NCBI RefSeq assembly: GCF_002109495.1
Contig: NZ_LVJN01000019.1
Coordinates: 641,614-705,613, forward strand
Reading direction: 5' to 3'
Length of the DNA: 64,000 bases
Source of the DNA: Magnetofaba australis IT-1
GTDB lineage: Bacteria; Pseudomonadota; Magnetococcia; Magnetococcales; Magnetococcaceae
Below the pieces are notes generated by a model, which was given only the letters and a program-made list of their open reading frames with translations, was not told the DNA's origin and ran no database searches. Positions 46,073-54,234 of this stretch are shown here, one piece after another; within the stretch, counting starts at the first letter, position 1, and each line of letters starts with the position of its first letter. A program made the position numbers and the translations under genes.

Positions 46073-46348
46073 TCAACCCCATTTAACCAGAACGTCTCAC
46101 CGAGGGCTATGCGCTCGGACGGGATTCCTGCGGCCTGAATCAGCCCAGGAGTTCTATCAGTGATGATGAGTGATGCAAGGAAAGTTGTAGTTAGCCAGAG
46201 AGAGTTCAGCAAAACCCGCCGCGCTGTTGATTGAAATCGACGGCAGGGCGGACCCGAACCGCGCGTCTAGGGAAACGTACCCGAAAAGCCCGATTCCTGG
46301 CGGGTCTGGCGCGCGGCATTTCCAGGATCTTCAATCAGGAGGAAGAAC
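46073..46348 (+). other. Structured leader before the early operon
   Basis: A 276-base gap without a gene. Complementary segments: ACCCGCC (46214-46220) with GGCGGGT (46299-46305), and CCGCGCG (46259-46265) with CGCGCGG (46310-46316). The two pairings cross, which would be a pseudoknot if both form. A hairpin CCGAG...CTCGG also occurs near 46110. It ends with AGGAGGAAG before ATG 46349. It could be a regulatory leader or a small RNA. Confidence 0.4.
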
Positions 46349-47317
46349 ATGAACAGCGCCCCACAAACCACAAACGCTCATCAGGATGACCTTTCGGTCT
46401 ACAAGCTCTTCTACAAGCTCGAAGAGATCGACCCGCTCACCTGTGATGAGGGGACCGCGCCGGGGATCGATTTCTGGCCCGACGCCATCTCCGCCTGCGT
46501 GATGCACATCACCCCCGCGCTGGCTCAGCAATGGCTTGAGCGGAACGTCAAGAACCGTAGCCTTAAAAAACGCCATCTCCATGAATTGGTCTCGGTGTTG
46601 GAGAACAACCACTGGCGGCTGAATGGTGAATCCATCTGCTTCTCCAAACATGGGGAATTGCTTGATGGTCAGCACCGCCTGCACGCCATCGAAAAGAGCG
46701 GTATCGCCGCTGCCGCCATCGTGGTGTTCGGCGTCGACAACGGGGTCATGCGCACTTATGACCAGGGCTCCAAGCGCACTACAGCGGACCACCTCAACAT
46801 CAACGGTGAAAAACACTACGTCAATCTCGGGGCGGCTCTTCGGCTTCTGTACATGTGGAGCACTGAGCAATTCCACAAGGATGGGCCCAAGTTTTCCCCT
46901 GACCAGGAGACCTTGGAGAATCTGCTTCAAGAACACCCCAAGCTGCGAGAGAGCATCCAATTCGGCAATAAGGCTCGCCGGTTCATCAACGTGGCCAACG
47001 GCGCGGTGTTGCACTTCCTCTTTCGCCGCACGCAGTACGTGATGAATAGCGATAAAGAGACGCCTGCAGCCGACCATTTTTTCAACAAACTCACCACTGG
47101 TGAAAACATCACCAAACAGGATTCCGTTTATCGTCTGCGCGAAGCGCTTCTGGTCAATCAGACGAGCAAAAAGCTGAATTCAGTTCAAGTTCGCGCCATG
47201 ACCATCAAAGCCTGGAACCTCTTTGCCCAGGGCAAAAAGCGCGGCTGCATACACTGGGATCCAGCTGAAGAGCCCTTCCCCCAAATCCACGGACTGGACG
47301 AGGAGACCGAACAATGA
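46349..47317 (+). CDS. Phage protein with DGQHR/ParB-like domain
   Basis: A 322-residue protein. Residues ~60-130 contain the ParB/sulfiredoxin-like pattern GESICFSKHGELLDGQHRLHAIEKSG, with the nucleotide-binding DGQHR motif. The remainder is helical and without obvious domains. The first gene of a long rightward operon, it has a strong ribosome site (AGGAGGAAG) and its stop overlaps the next start. ParB-like phage proteins can bind or cut DNA or act in DNA modification; the exact role is not clear. Confidence 0.78.
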   Translation: MNSAPQTTNAHQDDLSVYKLFYKLEEIDPLTCDEGTAPGIDFWPDAISACVMHITPALAQQWLERNVKNRSLKKRHLHELVSVLENNHWRLNGESICFSKHGELLDGQHRLHAIEKSGIAAAAIVVFGVDNGVMRTYDQGSKRTTADHLNINGEKHYVNLGAALRLLYMWSTEQFHKDGPKFSPDQETLENLLQEHPKLRESIQFGNKARRFINVANGAVLHFLFRRTQYVMNSDKETPAADHFFNKLTTGENITKQDSVYRLREALLVNQTSKKLNSVQVRAMTIKAWNLFAQGKKRGCIHWDPAEEPFPQIHGLDEETEQ

Positions 47318-48129
47318 GCGCTGTCACCCCCTTCAACTACGACAGCTTGATCGAACCGATGATCGAGATCGCCAAACCAGCTGCGGAGCGGATCCGCTTG
47401 CGCATGCGCCGAACGGCGGAGGACATCATCGCCATTGGCCAGGATTTACAGCGTGTGAAGGATGCGATCCCTCACGGGAGCTTTGGCCCCTGGATCCAGG
47501 CTGAGTTTGAGATGACGGAAAGCAGCGCCCTTCGTTTCATGCGGGTTGCTGAGCGGTTTGGAACCAAATCCGTCAATTTGACGGATTTGAAACCCTCAGT
47601 TCTCTACTTCCTCGCGGCCCCCTCAACGCCAGAGGAGGTCATCGAGAAAGCGGTTGAGAAGTCGAGTGCAGGCGATTCGGTTTCCAATGCGGATGTGAAG
47701 AAGTGGAAAGAGGAGATCCGTGAACTCAAACAGCAGAGCCGGAAAAAGCAGGAAGATTTCAAAGCCGAAGTCGCCACCTTGAAGCTCGATCTGAAAAACC
47801 GGTCAAACCGCAACGCGGAGTTGACCCGTGAACTCCAGGATGTGCGCCGCGAGTGCAACGACCTGCGCAATCAAGCCAGTGCGCAAACCGCCCGCGCTGA
47901 GGTGGTGATTGATGCGGAGCCGGTCACTGTGCATGAGCATGCGCCGATGCTGCCCAGGGAAACTCTGTTCACCCTGCTTGGCGAATTGGAGAGCGCCATC
48001 AAACCCATACACGCGATGCTCCACGTCGCGGACCTTCAACCCATACACGACCGTCTGCGTAAAACGCTCGCCATCGTCGAAGTGGCGATGAGCAGCGCCG
48101 ACAACAACCTGATGCAACGGAGTCAGTGA
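47314..48129 (+). CDS. DUF3102-like protein with coiled coil
   Basis: A 271-residue protein. Residues ~30-85 (RRTAEDIIAIGQDLQRVKDAIPHGSFGPWIQAEFEMTESSALRFMRVAERF) match the DUF3102 pattern found in phage and plasmid proteins. A charged coiled coil of about 80 residues follows (KKWKEEIRELKQQSRKKQEDFKAEV...). The C-terminal ~60 residues are helical. The gene overlaps its predecessor (ATGA) and is coupled to the next. Function unknown; probably an oligomerising DNA-replication accessory. Confidence 0.75.
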   Translation: MSAVTPFNYDSLIEPMIEIAKPAAERIRLRMRRTAEDIIAIGQDLQRVKDAIPHGSFGPWIQAEFEMTESSALRFMRVAERFGTKSVNLTDLKPSVLYFLAAPSTPEEVIEKAVEKSSAGDSVSNADVKKWKEEIRELKQQSRKKQEDFKAEVATLKLDLKNRSNRNAELTRELQDVRRECNDLRNQASAQTARAEVVIDAEPVTVHEHAPMLPRETLFTLLGELESAIKPIHAMLHVADLQPIHDRLRKTLAIVEVAMSSADNNLMQRSQ

Positions 48130-48131
48130 TC

Positions 48132-48620
48132 ATGAACGACACCATCACCCTCAAGCAACTGCACACCATGCCCCTCGGTGACGTCGCCAATCTGGACGGC
48201 GCCGCCCTGGCGGACCTTCAGCAACAAGCCAACGCTGCTCTGGAGCGCGCCAAAAGCGCCAAGGAGTTTCTCGATGGCGCCATCGCCCGCAAATACGGGG
48301 ACCTCATCAAACAGCTGCGCCAGCAGAGCGGTAAGGACTTCGGCACGGTGCGTCTTAATGATGGCAACGTGCAGGTGGTTGCCGATCTGCCCAAGCGCCC
48401 CCACTGGGATCAGAAACGGCTGGCGGACCTGTTTCAGCGCATCGCCAAGGCGGGCGAAAATCCGCATGAATATCTGGACGTTGCCTTCAAAGTGCCCGAG
48501 AGCAAGTTCAAGGCGTGGCCGACGCAGATCCGCAGCGCGTTCGAGGGTGCGCGCACCGTTAAGCCGGGCAAACCCACCTTCAAGCTGACCGTGTCGGCTG
48601 AGAGCCAGGAGGCGGCGTGA
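48132..48620 (+). CDS. Phage hypothetical protein
   Basis: About 162 residues starting MNDTITLKQLHTMPLGDVANLDG at ATG 48132 (GTG 48126 is an alternative), with GGAG upstream. The N-terminal half is helical (LQQQANAALERAKSAKEFLDGAI), the C-terminal half ends AARTVKPGKPTFKLTVSAE-like. The protein type recurs in alphaproteobacterial prophages beside recombination genes. I do not recognise a named domain. Its stop overlaps the next start (TGATG). Confidence 0.65.
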   Translation: MNDTITLKQLHTMPLGDVANLDGAALADLQQQANAALERAKSAKEFLDGAIARKYGDLIKQLRQQSGKDFGTVRLNDGNVQVVADLPKRPHWDQKRLADLFQRIAKAGENPHEYLDVAFKVPESKFKAWPTQIRSAFEGARTVKPGKPTFKLTVSAESQEAA

Positions 48621-48841
48621 TGAGCAGCACGATAACGCGCCGAAGGGATTATCCCAGCGATCAGGAGCGCTACACGCTCTCATTCCCTACTGGCATGAAA
48701 GAGCAGATCAAACGCGCGGCGCGCGCGCAGAACCGCAGTATGAACGCGGAGATCGTGCATCGGCTTCAGCTGAGTCTAGAGCAATGCGCGCCACGCTGTC
48801 ATGTGGCGGGTGAACAACCTTTTGACATGGAAGGGAAGTGA
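48620..48841 (+). CDS. Arc-like ribbon-helix-helix protein
   Basis: A 73-residue protein. RYTLSFPTGMKEQIKRAARAQNRSMNAEIVHRLQLSLE is the Arc/MetJ ribbon-helix-helix DNA-binding fold: one strand, then two helices with the conserved MNAEI. The tail (QCAPRCHVAGEQPFDMEGK) is unstructured. It may repress phage promoters. AGGAGG lies just before the start. Confidence 0.85.
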   Translation: MSSTITRRRDYPSDQERYTLSFPTGMKEQIKRAARAQNRSMNAEIVHRLQLSLEQCAPRCHVAGEQPFDMEGK

Positions 48842-48842
48842 A

Positions 48843-49037
48843 ATGGATGCCTTTGAGTTTCATAACAAGGTCCAAGCGGTGATGGACGCCATTGAGTCGC
48901 TGCCCATCGGACAGGCCTTGGCATGGGAGATTGAACCAGCGGAGTTGGGTAGCGCCCACCTTGAGCTGAGCAGAATCAAACGTCGATTAGAAAATGAAAT
49001 TCGTTTGACCAACCCGAGCCTGGAGGGGCGGCAATGA
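48843..49037 (+). CDS. Small phage hypothetical protein
   Basis: A 64-residue protein starting MDAFEFHNKVQAVMDAIESL, with GGAAG upstream of ATG 48843. It is helical and acidic, without signal or membrane helix. It lies one base after the Arc-like gene and overlaps the Sak4-like gene by 4 bases, so it is part of the operon. Function unknown. Confidence 0.6.
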   Translation: MDAFEFHNKVQAVMDAIESLPIGQALAWEIEPAELGSAHLELSRIKRRLENEIRLTNPSLEGRQ

Positions 49038-49927
49038 GCGGCTTACCCATTATCAGCGCCGATGCGCGCATGGCGGAGCCGAGGAGCGACAAGGGCGTGA
49101 TCTTCGGCAAATCCGGTATCGGCAAGACCTCGTTGCTCCACACCGTCGGTGCGGCCACCACCCTGTTCTTTGATCTGGAGGCTGGCGATCTGGCGGTGGA
49201 GGGATGGCCCGGAGACACCATCCGGCCCCGCACCTGGGACGAATGTCGAGATTTCGCGGTGTTCATCGGCGGCCCCAATCCGGCGCTGCGCGATGACCAG
49301 TACTACAGCCAAGCGCACTACGATGCGGTGGTGCAGAAGTTCGGCGATCCCAGTTTGCTCGCCAAGTACCGCACCATCTTCGTCGACAGCATTACCGTGG
49401 CCGGGCGTCTCTGCTTTCAGTGGTGCAAAGGTCAGCCACAGGCATTTTCGGAGAAGAGCGGCAAACCCGACATTCGCGGCGCCTACGGTCTGCACGGTCA
49501 GGAGATGATCGCCTGGATTACCCATCTGCAGCACACCCGGGGCAAGAATGTCTGGTTTGTCGGCATCCTTGATGAGAAGACCGACGACTTCAGCCGTCGC
49601 TACTTTGCCCCACAGATCGAGGGGGCCAAAACCGGGCTGGAGCTTCCCGGCATCGTCGACCAGGTGATCACCATGACGGAGATCCGCCCGGAGGAGGGAC
49701 CGTCCTATCGCGCCTTCATCTGCCACACGCTCAATCCCTGGGGGTATCCCGCCAAGGATCGCAGCGGACGACTCGAAATGATCGAGGAGCCCCATCTGGG
49801 TCGCCTCATGGAAAAAATTCACCAGCCGGTGAAACCGGCGGCGGAAAGGCTGAGCTTCGAACGCCCTGAGAAAGTGACCGAAGCCGCCCCCGCCGCCGGG
49901 GCCCCCGATAGCCTGCAACAGCAATAA
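49034..49927 (+). CDS. RecA-like ATPase, probable Sak4-type annealing protein
   Basis: A 297-residue AAA/RecA-like ATPase. Walker A GVIFGKSGIGKTSLL lies near residue 25, and TIFVDSITVAGRLCFQW is a Walker-B-like strand. HLQHTRGKNVWFVGILDEKTDD and a later GIVDQVITMTE fit the core. Phage proteins of this size, shape and position next to an ssDNA-binding protein are Sak4-type recombination mediators. The C-terminus is proline- and glutamine-rich. It starts inside the previous gene (overlap 4). Confidence 0.8.
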   Translation: MSGLPIISADARMAEPRSDKGVIFGKSGIGKTSLLHTVGAATTLFFDLEAGDLAVEGWPGDTIRPRTWDECRDFAVFIGGPNPALRDDQYYSQAHYDAVVQKFGDPSLLAKYRTIFVDSITVAGRLCFQWCKGQPQAFSEKSGKPDIRGAYGLHGQEMIAWITHLQHTRGKNVWFVGILDEKTDDFSRRYFAPQIEGAKTGLELPGIVDQVITMTEIRPEEGPSYRAFICHTLNPWGYPAKDRSGRLEMIEEPHLGRLMEKIHQPVKPAAERLSFERPEKVTEAAPAAGAPDSLQQQ

Positions 49928-49941
49928 GGAGCACGATCATC

Positions 49942-50598
49942 ATGAACGGCAATTGGACCGACTTCAACGATGCTGAGAGTCAGCAGAGTTTTGACCTGAT
50001 CCCCCGTGGGACCATCGCGCCGGTGCGCATGACCGTCAAACCCGGCGGTTATGACGATCCCAACCGGGGATGGACCGGCGGCTACGCGAAGCAGAATCCG
50101 GAAACCGGCGCGGTGTATCTGAACTGCGAGTTCGTCATTACCGCTGGTCAGTACGCCAAACGCAAGGTGTGGAGCCGCATCGGCCTGTTCAGCCCCAAAG
50201 GGCCGGAATGGGGCAACATGGGTCGCTCCTTCGTGCGCGCCATTCTCAACTCAAGCCGTGGCTTGAAGGACAAGGACAACTCGCCCAACGCGCAGCAGGC
50301 GCGGCGCATCAACGGATTTGCCGATCTGGATGGGATCGAATTCCTGGCCAAGATTGATGTGGAGAAAGATCAGCGCGACGGCTCAGACAAAAACACCATC
50401 CAGTTCGCCATTACGCCGGATCGGAAGGAGTATGAGGGGTTCAACGCCAGCGTTGCCCCGGCTCCGGCGACGCCTCCCGCCAATCAGGGTTGGCAGCAGA
50501 CTGCGCCACAGCAACAGCCCGCTGCGCAACAGCAGTCCACCGCGCCCCAACAGCAACCGGCGCAACCTCCCACTCAAACGCCCAGTTGGGCCCAGTGA
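49942..50598 (+). CDS. Single-stranded-DNA-binding-like protein
   Basis: A 218-residue protein. The first ~165 residues have alternating strands (GAVYLNCEFVITAGQYAKRKVWSRIGLFSPKG) of the kind found in phage ssDNA-binding proteins. The last ~50 residues are a glutamine/proline-rich disordered tail (QQTAPQQQPAAQQQS...). It directly follows the Sak4-like gene, the usual arrangement for an annealing pair. Fold assignment is by context; no specific family motif is certain. Confidence 0.65.
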   Translation: MNGNWTDFNDAESQQSFDLIPRGTIAPVRMTVKPGGYDDPNRGWTGGYAKQNPETGAVYLNCEFVITAGQYAKRKVWSRIGLFSPKGPEWGNMGRSFVRAILNSSRGLKDKDNSPNAQQARRINGFADLDGIEFLAKIDVEKDQRDGSDKNTIQFAITPDRKEYEGFNASVAPAPATPPANQGWQQTAPQQQPAAQQQSTAPQQQPAQPPTQTPSWAQ

Positions 50599-50609
50599 GG
50601 GGGTGAGAG

Positions 50610-52295
50610 ATGTTGCTCAGACCTCGTCAACAACAGTTCGTGGAGCGGTCAGTGACCGCTCTCCACGAGCATGGCAACACCATTGCGGTTGCCAGTACCG
50701 GATTTGGCAAGACGATAGCGCTTTCCGCAGTGGTAGGCCGGATGCTGAAGGACACTGACCATCAGGCCTGTGTTCTGGCGCATCGGGATGAACTCACCCG
50801 TCAGAACGTGCTGAAGTTCGCCAAAGTCAATCCGGGCATCTCCACCTCCGTGGTGGATGCCCGAGGCAAGTCGTGGCGTGGACGCGCCACCTTTGCCATG
50901 GTTCCGACCCTGGCGCGGCAGAAGAACCTGGATTCGATGCCGGGTCTGGATCTGCTGGTGATCGATGAAGCGCATCATGCGGCGGCGGCCAGCTATCGGC
51001 GCATCATCGATACCGCCTTGGAGCGCAATTCGGCGTGCCGCATTTACGGTGTTACTGCGACGCCAAATCGTGGGGATAAAAAGGGCCTGCGCCCCATCTT
51101 CTCCAATGTTGCCGATCAGGTCCGCCTGGGAGAGCTGATCCAGGCGGGCAATCTGGTCAAACCCCGCACCTTCGTCATCGATGTCGGCGCACAGGAGGCG
51201 CTCAAGAGCGTCCGCAAGACGGTGGACGACTTCGACATGTTGGAGGTGGATCGCATTATGAACAAGGCCCCGGTGACCGAGGCCGTGATCAAGCACTGGA
51301 AGGAGAACGCCGGAAATCGCAAGACGGTGGTGTTCTGCTCCACCGTGGATCATGCGCGGAATGTCACCGACGCCTTCAACGCCGCTGATGTGGAGGCGGT
51401 GTTGATTCACGGAGAGCTTCCCTCGGCCGAGCGAAAGGCGACCTTGGCCCGCTTTGAAAAGGGCTCCGCTCAGGTGGTGGTCAACGTGGCGGTGCTCACC
51501 GAGGGGTATGACTTTCCGCCCATCTCCTGCGTCGTGTTGCTGCGCCCCAGCTCCTACAAATCGACCATGATCCAGATGGTGGGGCGTGGTCTACGCACCA
51601 TTGACCCCAACGAGCACCCGGGGGTGCTCAAGACCGACTGCATCGTGTTGGATTTCGGCATCTCCTCCATCCTGCATGGCTCCCTGGAGCAGGACGTCAA
51701 TCTCGATGGCAAGGAGATCCAGGGGCAAGCGCCCACCAAGGAGTGCCCGGAGTGTCAGGCCATTGTGCCGCTGGCGGTCCGAGAGTGTCCGTTGTGCGGC
51801 TACTACTGGGAGCCACAGCTGGATGCTGGAGAGGGTCCGGAGGCGATTACCGACTTCATCATGTCGGAGGTGGACCTGCTCAAACGCTCCAGTTTCCGCT
51901 GGGTGGATCTGTTCGGCGATGACGCTGCGCTGATGGCCAATGGCTTTACCGCCTGGAGCGGGATCTTCTTCCTCAACGGCAACTGGCACGCCGTCGGCGG
52001 AGCCAAAGGGCAGCCGGTGCGGCTGCTCTCTATCGGCGAGCGCACGGTGTGCTTGGCAGCTGCCGATGATTGGCTCAATGAAAACGAGACCGACGAATCG
52101 GCGCACAAGACCAAATCCTGGCTGAGTCAGCCGCCTACGGACAAGCAGCTCAAATACCTGCCGCCGCAAATGCAGATGGATATGGGGCTGACGCGGTATC
52201 AGGCGTCGGCGTTGCTGACCTTCCGCTTTAACAAGACCGCCATTCGGACGCTGATTCTGGAGGCGGATCGACGCTCATTGGCAGAGGCGGCGTGA
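50610..52295 (+). CDS. DEAD/DEAH-box (superfamily 2) helicase
   Basis: A 561-residue helicase. Motif I is STGFGKTIAL, motif II DEAHHA, motif III GVTATPNRG, and motif VI QMVGRGLRT; the C-terminal helicase domain has VFCSTVDHARNVTDAF and HGELPSAERKATLARFEKG. Downstream lies a zinc ribbon (CPECQAIVPLAVRECPLCG). The order fits RecG/UvsW-like or type III restriction-like phage helicases that unwind replication forks or recombination intermediates. It belongs to the phage replication operon. Confidence 0.93.
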   Translation: MLLRPRQQQFVERSVTALHEHGNTIAVASTGFGKTIALSAVVGRMLKDTDHQACVLAHRDELTRQNVLKFAKVNPGISTSVVDARGKSWRGRATFAMVPTLARQKNLDSMPGLDLLVIDEAHHAAAASYRRIIDTALERNSACRIYGVTATPNRGDKKGLRPIFSNVADQVRLGELIQAGNLVKPRTFVIDVGAQEALKSVRKTVDDFDMLEVDRIMNKAPVTEAVIKHWKENAGNRKTVVFCSTVDHARNVTDAFNAADVEAVLIHGELPSAERKATLARFEKGSAQVVVNVAVLTEGYDFPPISCVVLLRPSSYKSTMIQMVGRGLRTIDPNEHPGVLKTDCIVLDFGISSILHGSLEQDVNLDGKEIQGQAPTKECPECQAIVPLAVRECPLCGYYWEPQLDAGEGPEAITDFIMSEVDLLKRSSFRWVDLFGDDAALMANGFTAWSGIFFLNGNWHAVGGAKGQPVRLLSIGERTVCLAAADDWLNENETDESAHKTKSWLSQPPTDKQLKYLPPQMQMDMGLTRYQASALLTFRFNKTAIRTLILEADRRSLAEAA

Positions 52296-52296
52296 C

Positions 52297-52728
52297 ATGG
52301 CAACGGCGTGGACGCGCAGGCGCAGCAACTGGCATGACCAGGCATGGGGATGGATCTCCCTGCCACCTGGGTTGCGCACGCAGCGCATCAGCCTCTCGGC
52401 ACTGGGCCGGAAGGAGCGCGCCGTGTTTGGGAAAATTCTGAAACAGCATCCCGGGCATGTCCTGATCTGGCTGCTTGGCTCGGTCAGGGCAACGCCTGCG
52501 GATTTCATACTGGAGGCGACAGACATGGTGGACGCCACCGAATTGGAGAAAACGGCTATGGCCGCCACGCTGCCCATGCTGGGCGAATACGTGGGCAACA
52601 TTGGCATGCATCGACCTTTGGCGGACTACAGCAAACAGGAGGTGATGACGTTGGTGGAGGTGGTGATCACCGCCTACCAGGAATTCATGGCCAATGCGCG
52701 GCCGCACAGTAAAGAGATTCCGTTCTGA
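52297..52728 (+). CDS. Phage hypothetical protein (DUF6511-like?)
   Basis: A 143-residue protein. LPMLGEYVGNIGMHRPLADYSKQEVMTLVEVVITAYQEFM near the C-terminus recurs in many alphaproteobacterial prophages and I believe it belongs to DUF6511, with low certainty. The N-terminal half has no known motif. It follows the helicase by 1 base. Function unknown. Confidence 0.6.
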   Translation: MATAWTRRRSNWHDQAWGWISLPPGLRTQRISLSALGRKERAVFGKILKQHPGHVLIWLLGSVRATPADFILEATDMVDATELEKTAMAATLPMLGEYVGNIGMHRPLADYSKQEVMTLVEVVITAYQEFMANARPHSKEIPF

Positions 52729-52744
52729 TCCAAGGAGACCCGAT

Positions 52745-53461
52745 ATGGAAAGAAAAATGGAAAGCCAAATGGTCGAGATTGGCGCGACATCTCTGCCAGT
52801 GATCGAATATCGAGGCACGCGCGTCATCACCCTCGCCATGGTGGATCTGGCGCACCAGCGTCCGGCTGGAACGGCATCGCGGAACTTCAAAAGCAACCGA
52901 AATCGGTTTGTCGAAGGCGAAGACTTCCATCGCATTGATTTTGCGCAAAAAGACGAATTTCGTCCGATGGCGTTGGAGATCCCGCCGCGAGGCATGATCC
53001 TGCTTTCAGAGACCGGCTACCTGATGTTGGTGAAATCCTTCACCGACGATCTGGCCTGGCAGGTCCAACGCGCGCTGGTCAATCGCTACTTCCAACTGCC
53101 GCCGCCGAAATCAAAGGCGCATGAGCTGCTGCGCTCGGTGCAACTACTGGTGGAGCACGAAGAGCGTGTTCAACGCCTTGAATCGGCACAGTTGGAGCAG
53201 CAACGCGTGCTTGATCAGATTGCCCAGCGCCAGGATGACATGGATGGAGATACCGGCTACATGACCGCTCTGGCCTTCTGTCGTCGGGAGGGCATCCCGG
53301 CTCCGCTCTCTTTTGCCAAACGGCTGGGAAGCAAGGCCTCGGACATGTGTCGCAAACTCTCAATCCGTATGGGGCAAGTCCCGGATGAGCGGTGGGGCTC
53401 GGTCAATAGCTACCCCGTGGAGATTTTGCGGGAGTGCCGTCAATCCATGCTGGGGGGGTGA
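52745..53461 (+). CDS. ORF6N-type phage antirepressor-like protein
   Basis: A 238-residue protein starting MERKMESQMVEIGATSLPVIEYRGTRVITLAMVDLAHQRPAGTASRNFKSNRNRFVEGEDF. This is the ORF6N domain found in phage antirepressors and DNA-binding regulators. RGMILLSETGYLMLVKSFTDDLAWQVQRALVNRYFQ completes it. A coiled coil and a C-terminal region follow. It may interfere with the repressor at 41860. The ATG 52745 start is preceded by AAGGAG ten bases earlier. Confidence 0.85.
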   Translation: MERKMESQMVEIGATSLPVIEYRGTRVITLAMVDLAHQRPAGTASRNFKSNRNRFVEGEDFHRIDFAQKDEFRPMALEIPPRGMILLSETGYLMLVKSFTDDLAWQVQRALVNRYFQLPPPKSKAHELLRSVQLLVEHEERVQRLESAQLEQQRVLDQIAQRQDDMDGDTGYMTALAFCRREGIPAPLSFAKRLGSKASDMCRKLSIRMGQVPDERWGSVNSYPVEILRECRQSMLGG

Positions 53462-53463
53462 CC

Positions 53464-54234
53464 ATGATGGATTTCAATCACCAAGCCGGAGGCATTGCCC
53501 CCGCCATCAACCACCTGATCGATGTGGCTCTGGAGGAGGAGAACCGGCAACAGACGCCGCGTTCCTACTTGGGAGCCTCTCGCCTCGGCGTGGAGTGTGA
53601 GCGCGCGCTCCAGTTTGAATACGCCCATGCGCCCAAAGATCCGGGCAAGGACTTTGATGGTCAGCTACTGCGCATCTTCGCCGCCGGTCACCTGTTTGAG
53701 GATATGGCCATCAACTGGTTGCGCATGGCGGGCTTTGAACTGTTCACCACCAAGGGCAATCGCCCCAACGGCGAGCAATTTGGTTTCGAGGCCGCAGGCG
53801 GACGTATCCAGGGCCATGTGGACGGCATTCTTGTCTCCGGGCCGAAGAGCGTCGACATGACCTACCCGGCTTTGTGGGAGTGCAAATCCCTCAACGACAA
53901 ATCGTGGAAAGATACCGTCAAGCGCGGGGTTGCGCTCTCCAAGCCCATTTACGCGGCCCAGATCGCGATCTATCAAGCCTACATGGAGCCGGAGATCGAA
54001 GGGATCTCGCAGAACCCGGCTCTGTTCACCGCCATCAACAAGGACACCTCGGAGATCCATCACGAGTTGGTCTCGTTTGATTCTGCGCTGGCGCAGAAGA
54101 TGTCGGACAAGGCGGTGCGGATTCTCAAGGCCACGGAGGCGCATGAGTTGTTACCGCGCATCACGCGCGAGCAGTCACACTTCCAGTGCCGCATGTGCAG
54201 CTATGCCGATCGCTGCTGGGGGCTGGAGGGATGA
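53464..54234 (+). CDS. PD-(D/E)XK nuclease, Cas4/RecB-like
   Basis: A 256-residue nuclease-like protein. GASRLGVECERALQFEYAH is the N-terminal part, GHVDGILVSG the metal-binding Asp region and YPALWECKSLNDKSW the catalytic ExK pair. The C-terminus holds a four-cysteine type cluster (CRMCSYADRCWG plus an earlier Cys in VECE), which can bind Fe-S as in Cas4 and AddB proteins. It probably trims DNA ends for recombination by the Sak4-like protein. It is coupled to the next gene by a 4-base overlap. Confidence 0.88.
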   Translation: MMDFNHQAGGIAPAINHLIDVALEEENRQQTPRSYLGASRLGVECERALQFEYAHAPKDPGKDFDGQLLRIFAAGHLFEDMAINWLRMAGFELFTTKGNRPNGEQFGFEAAGGRIQGHVDGILVSGPKSVDMTYPALWECKSLNDKSWKDTVKRGVALSKPIYAAQIAIYQAYMEPEIEGISQNPALFTAINKDTSEIHHELVSFDSALAQKMSDKAVRILKATEAHELLPRITREQSHFQCRMCSYADRCWGLEG

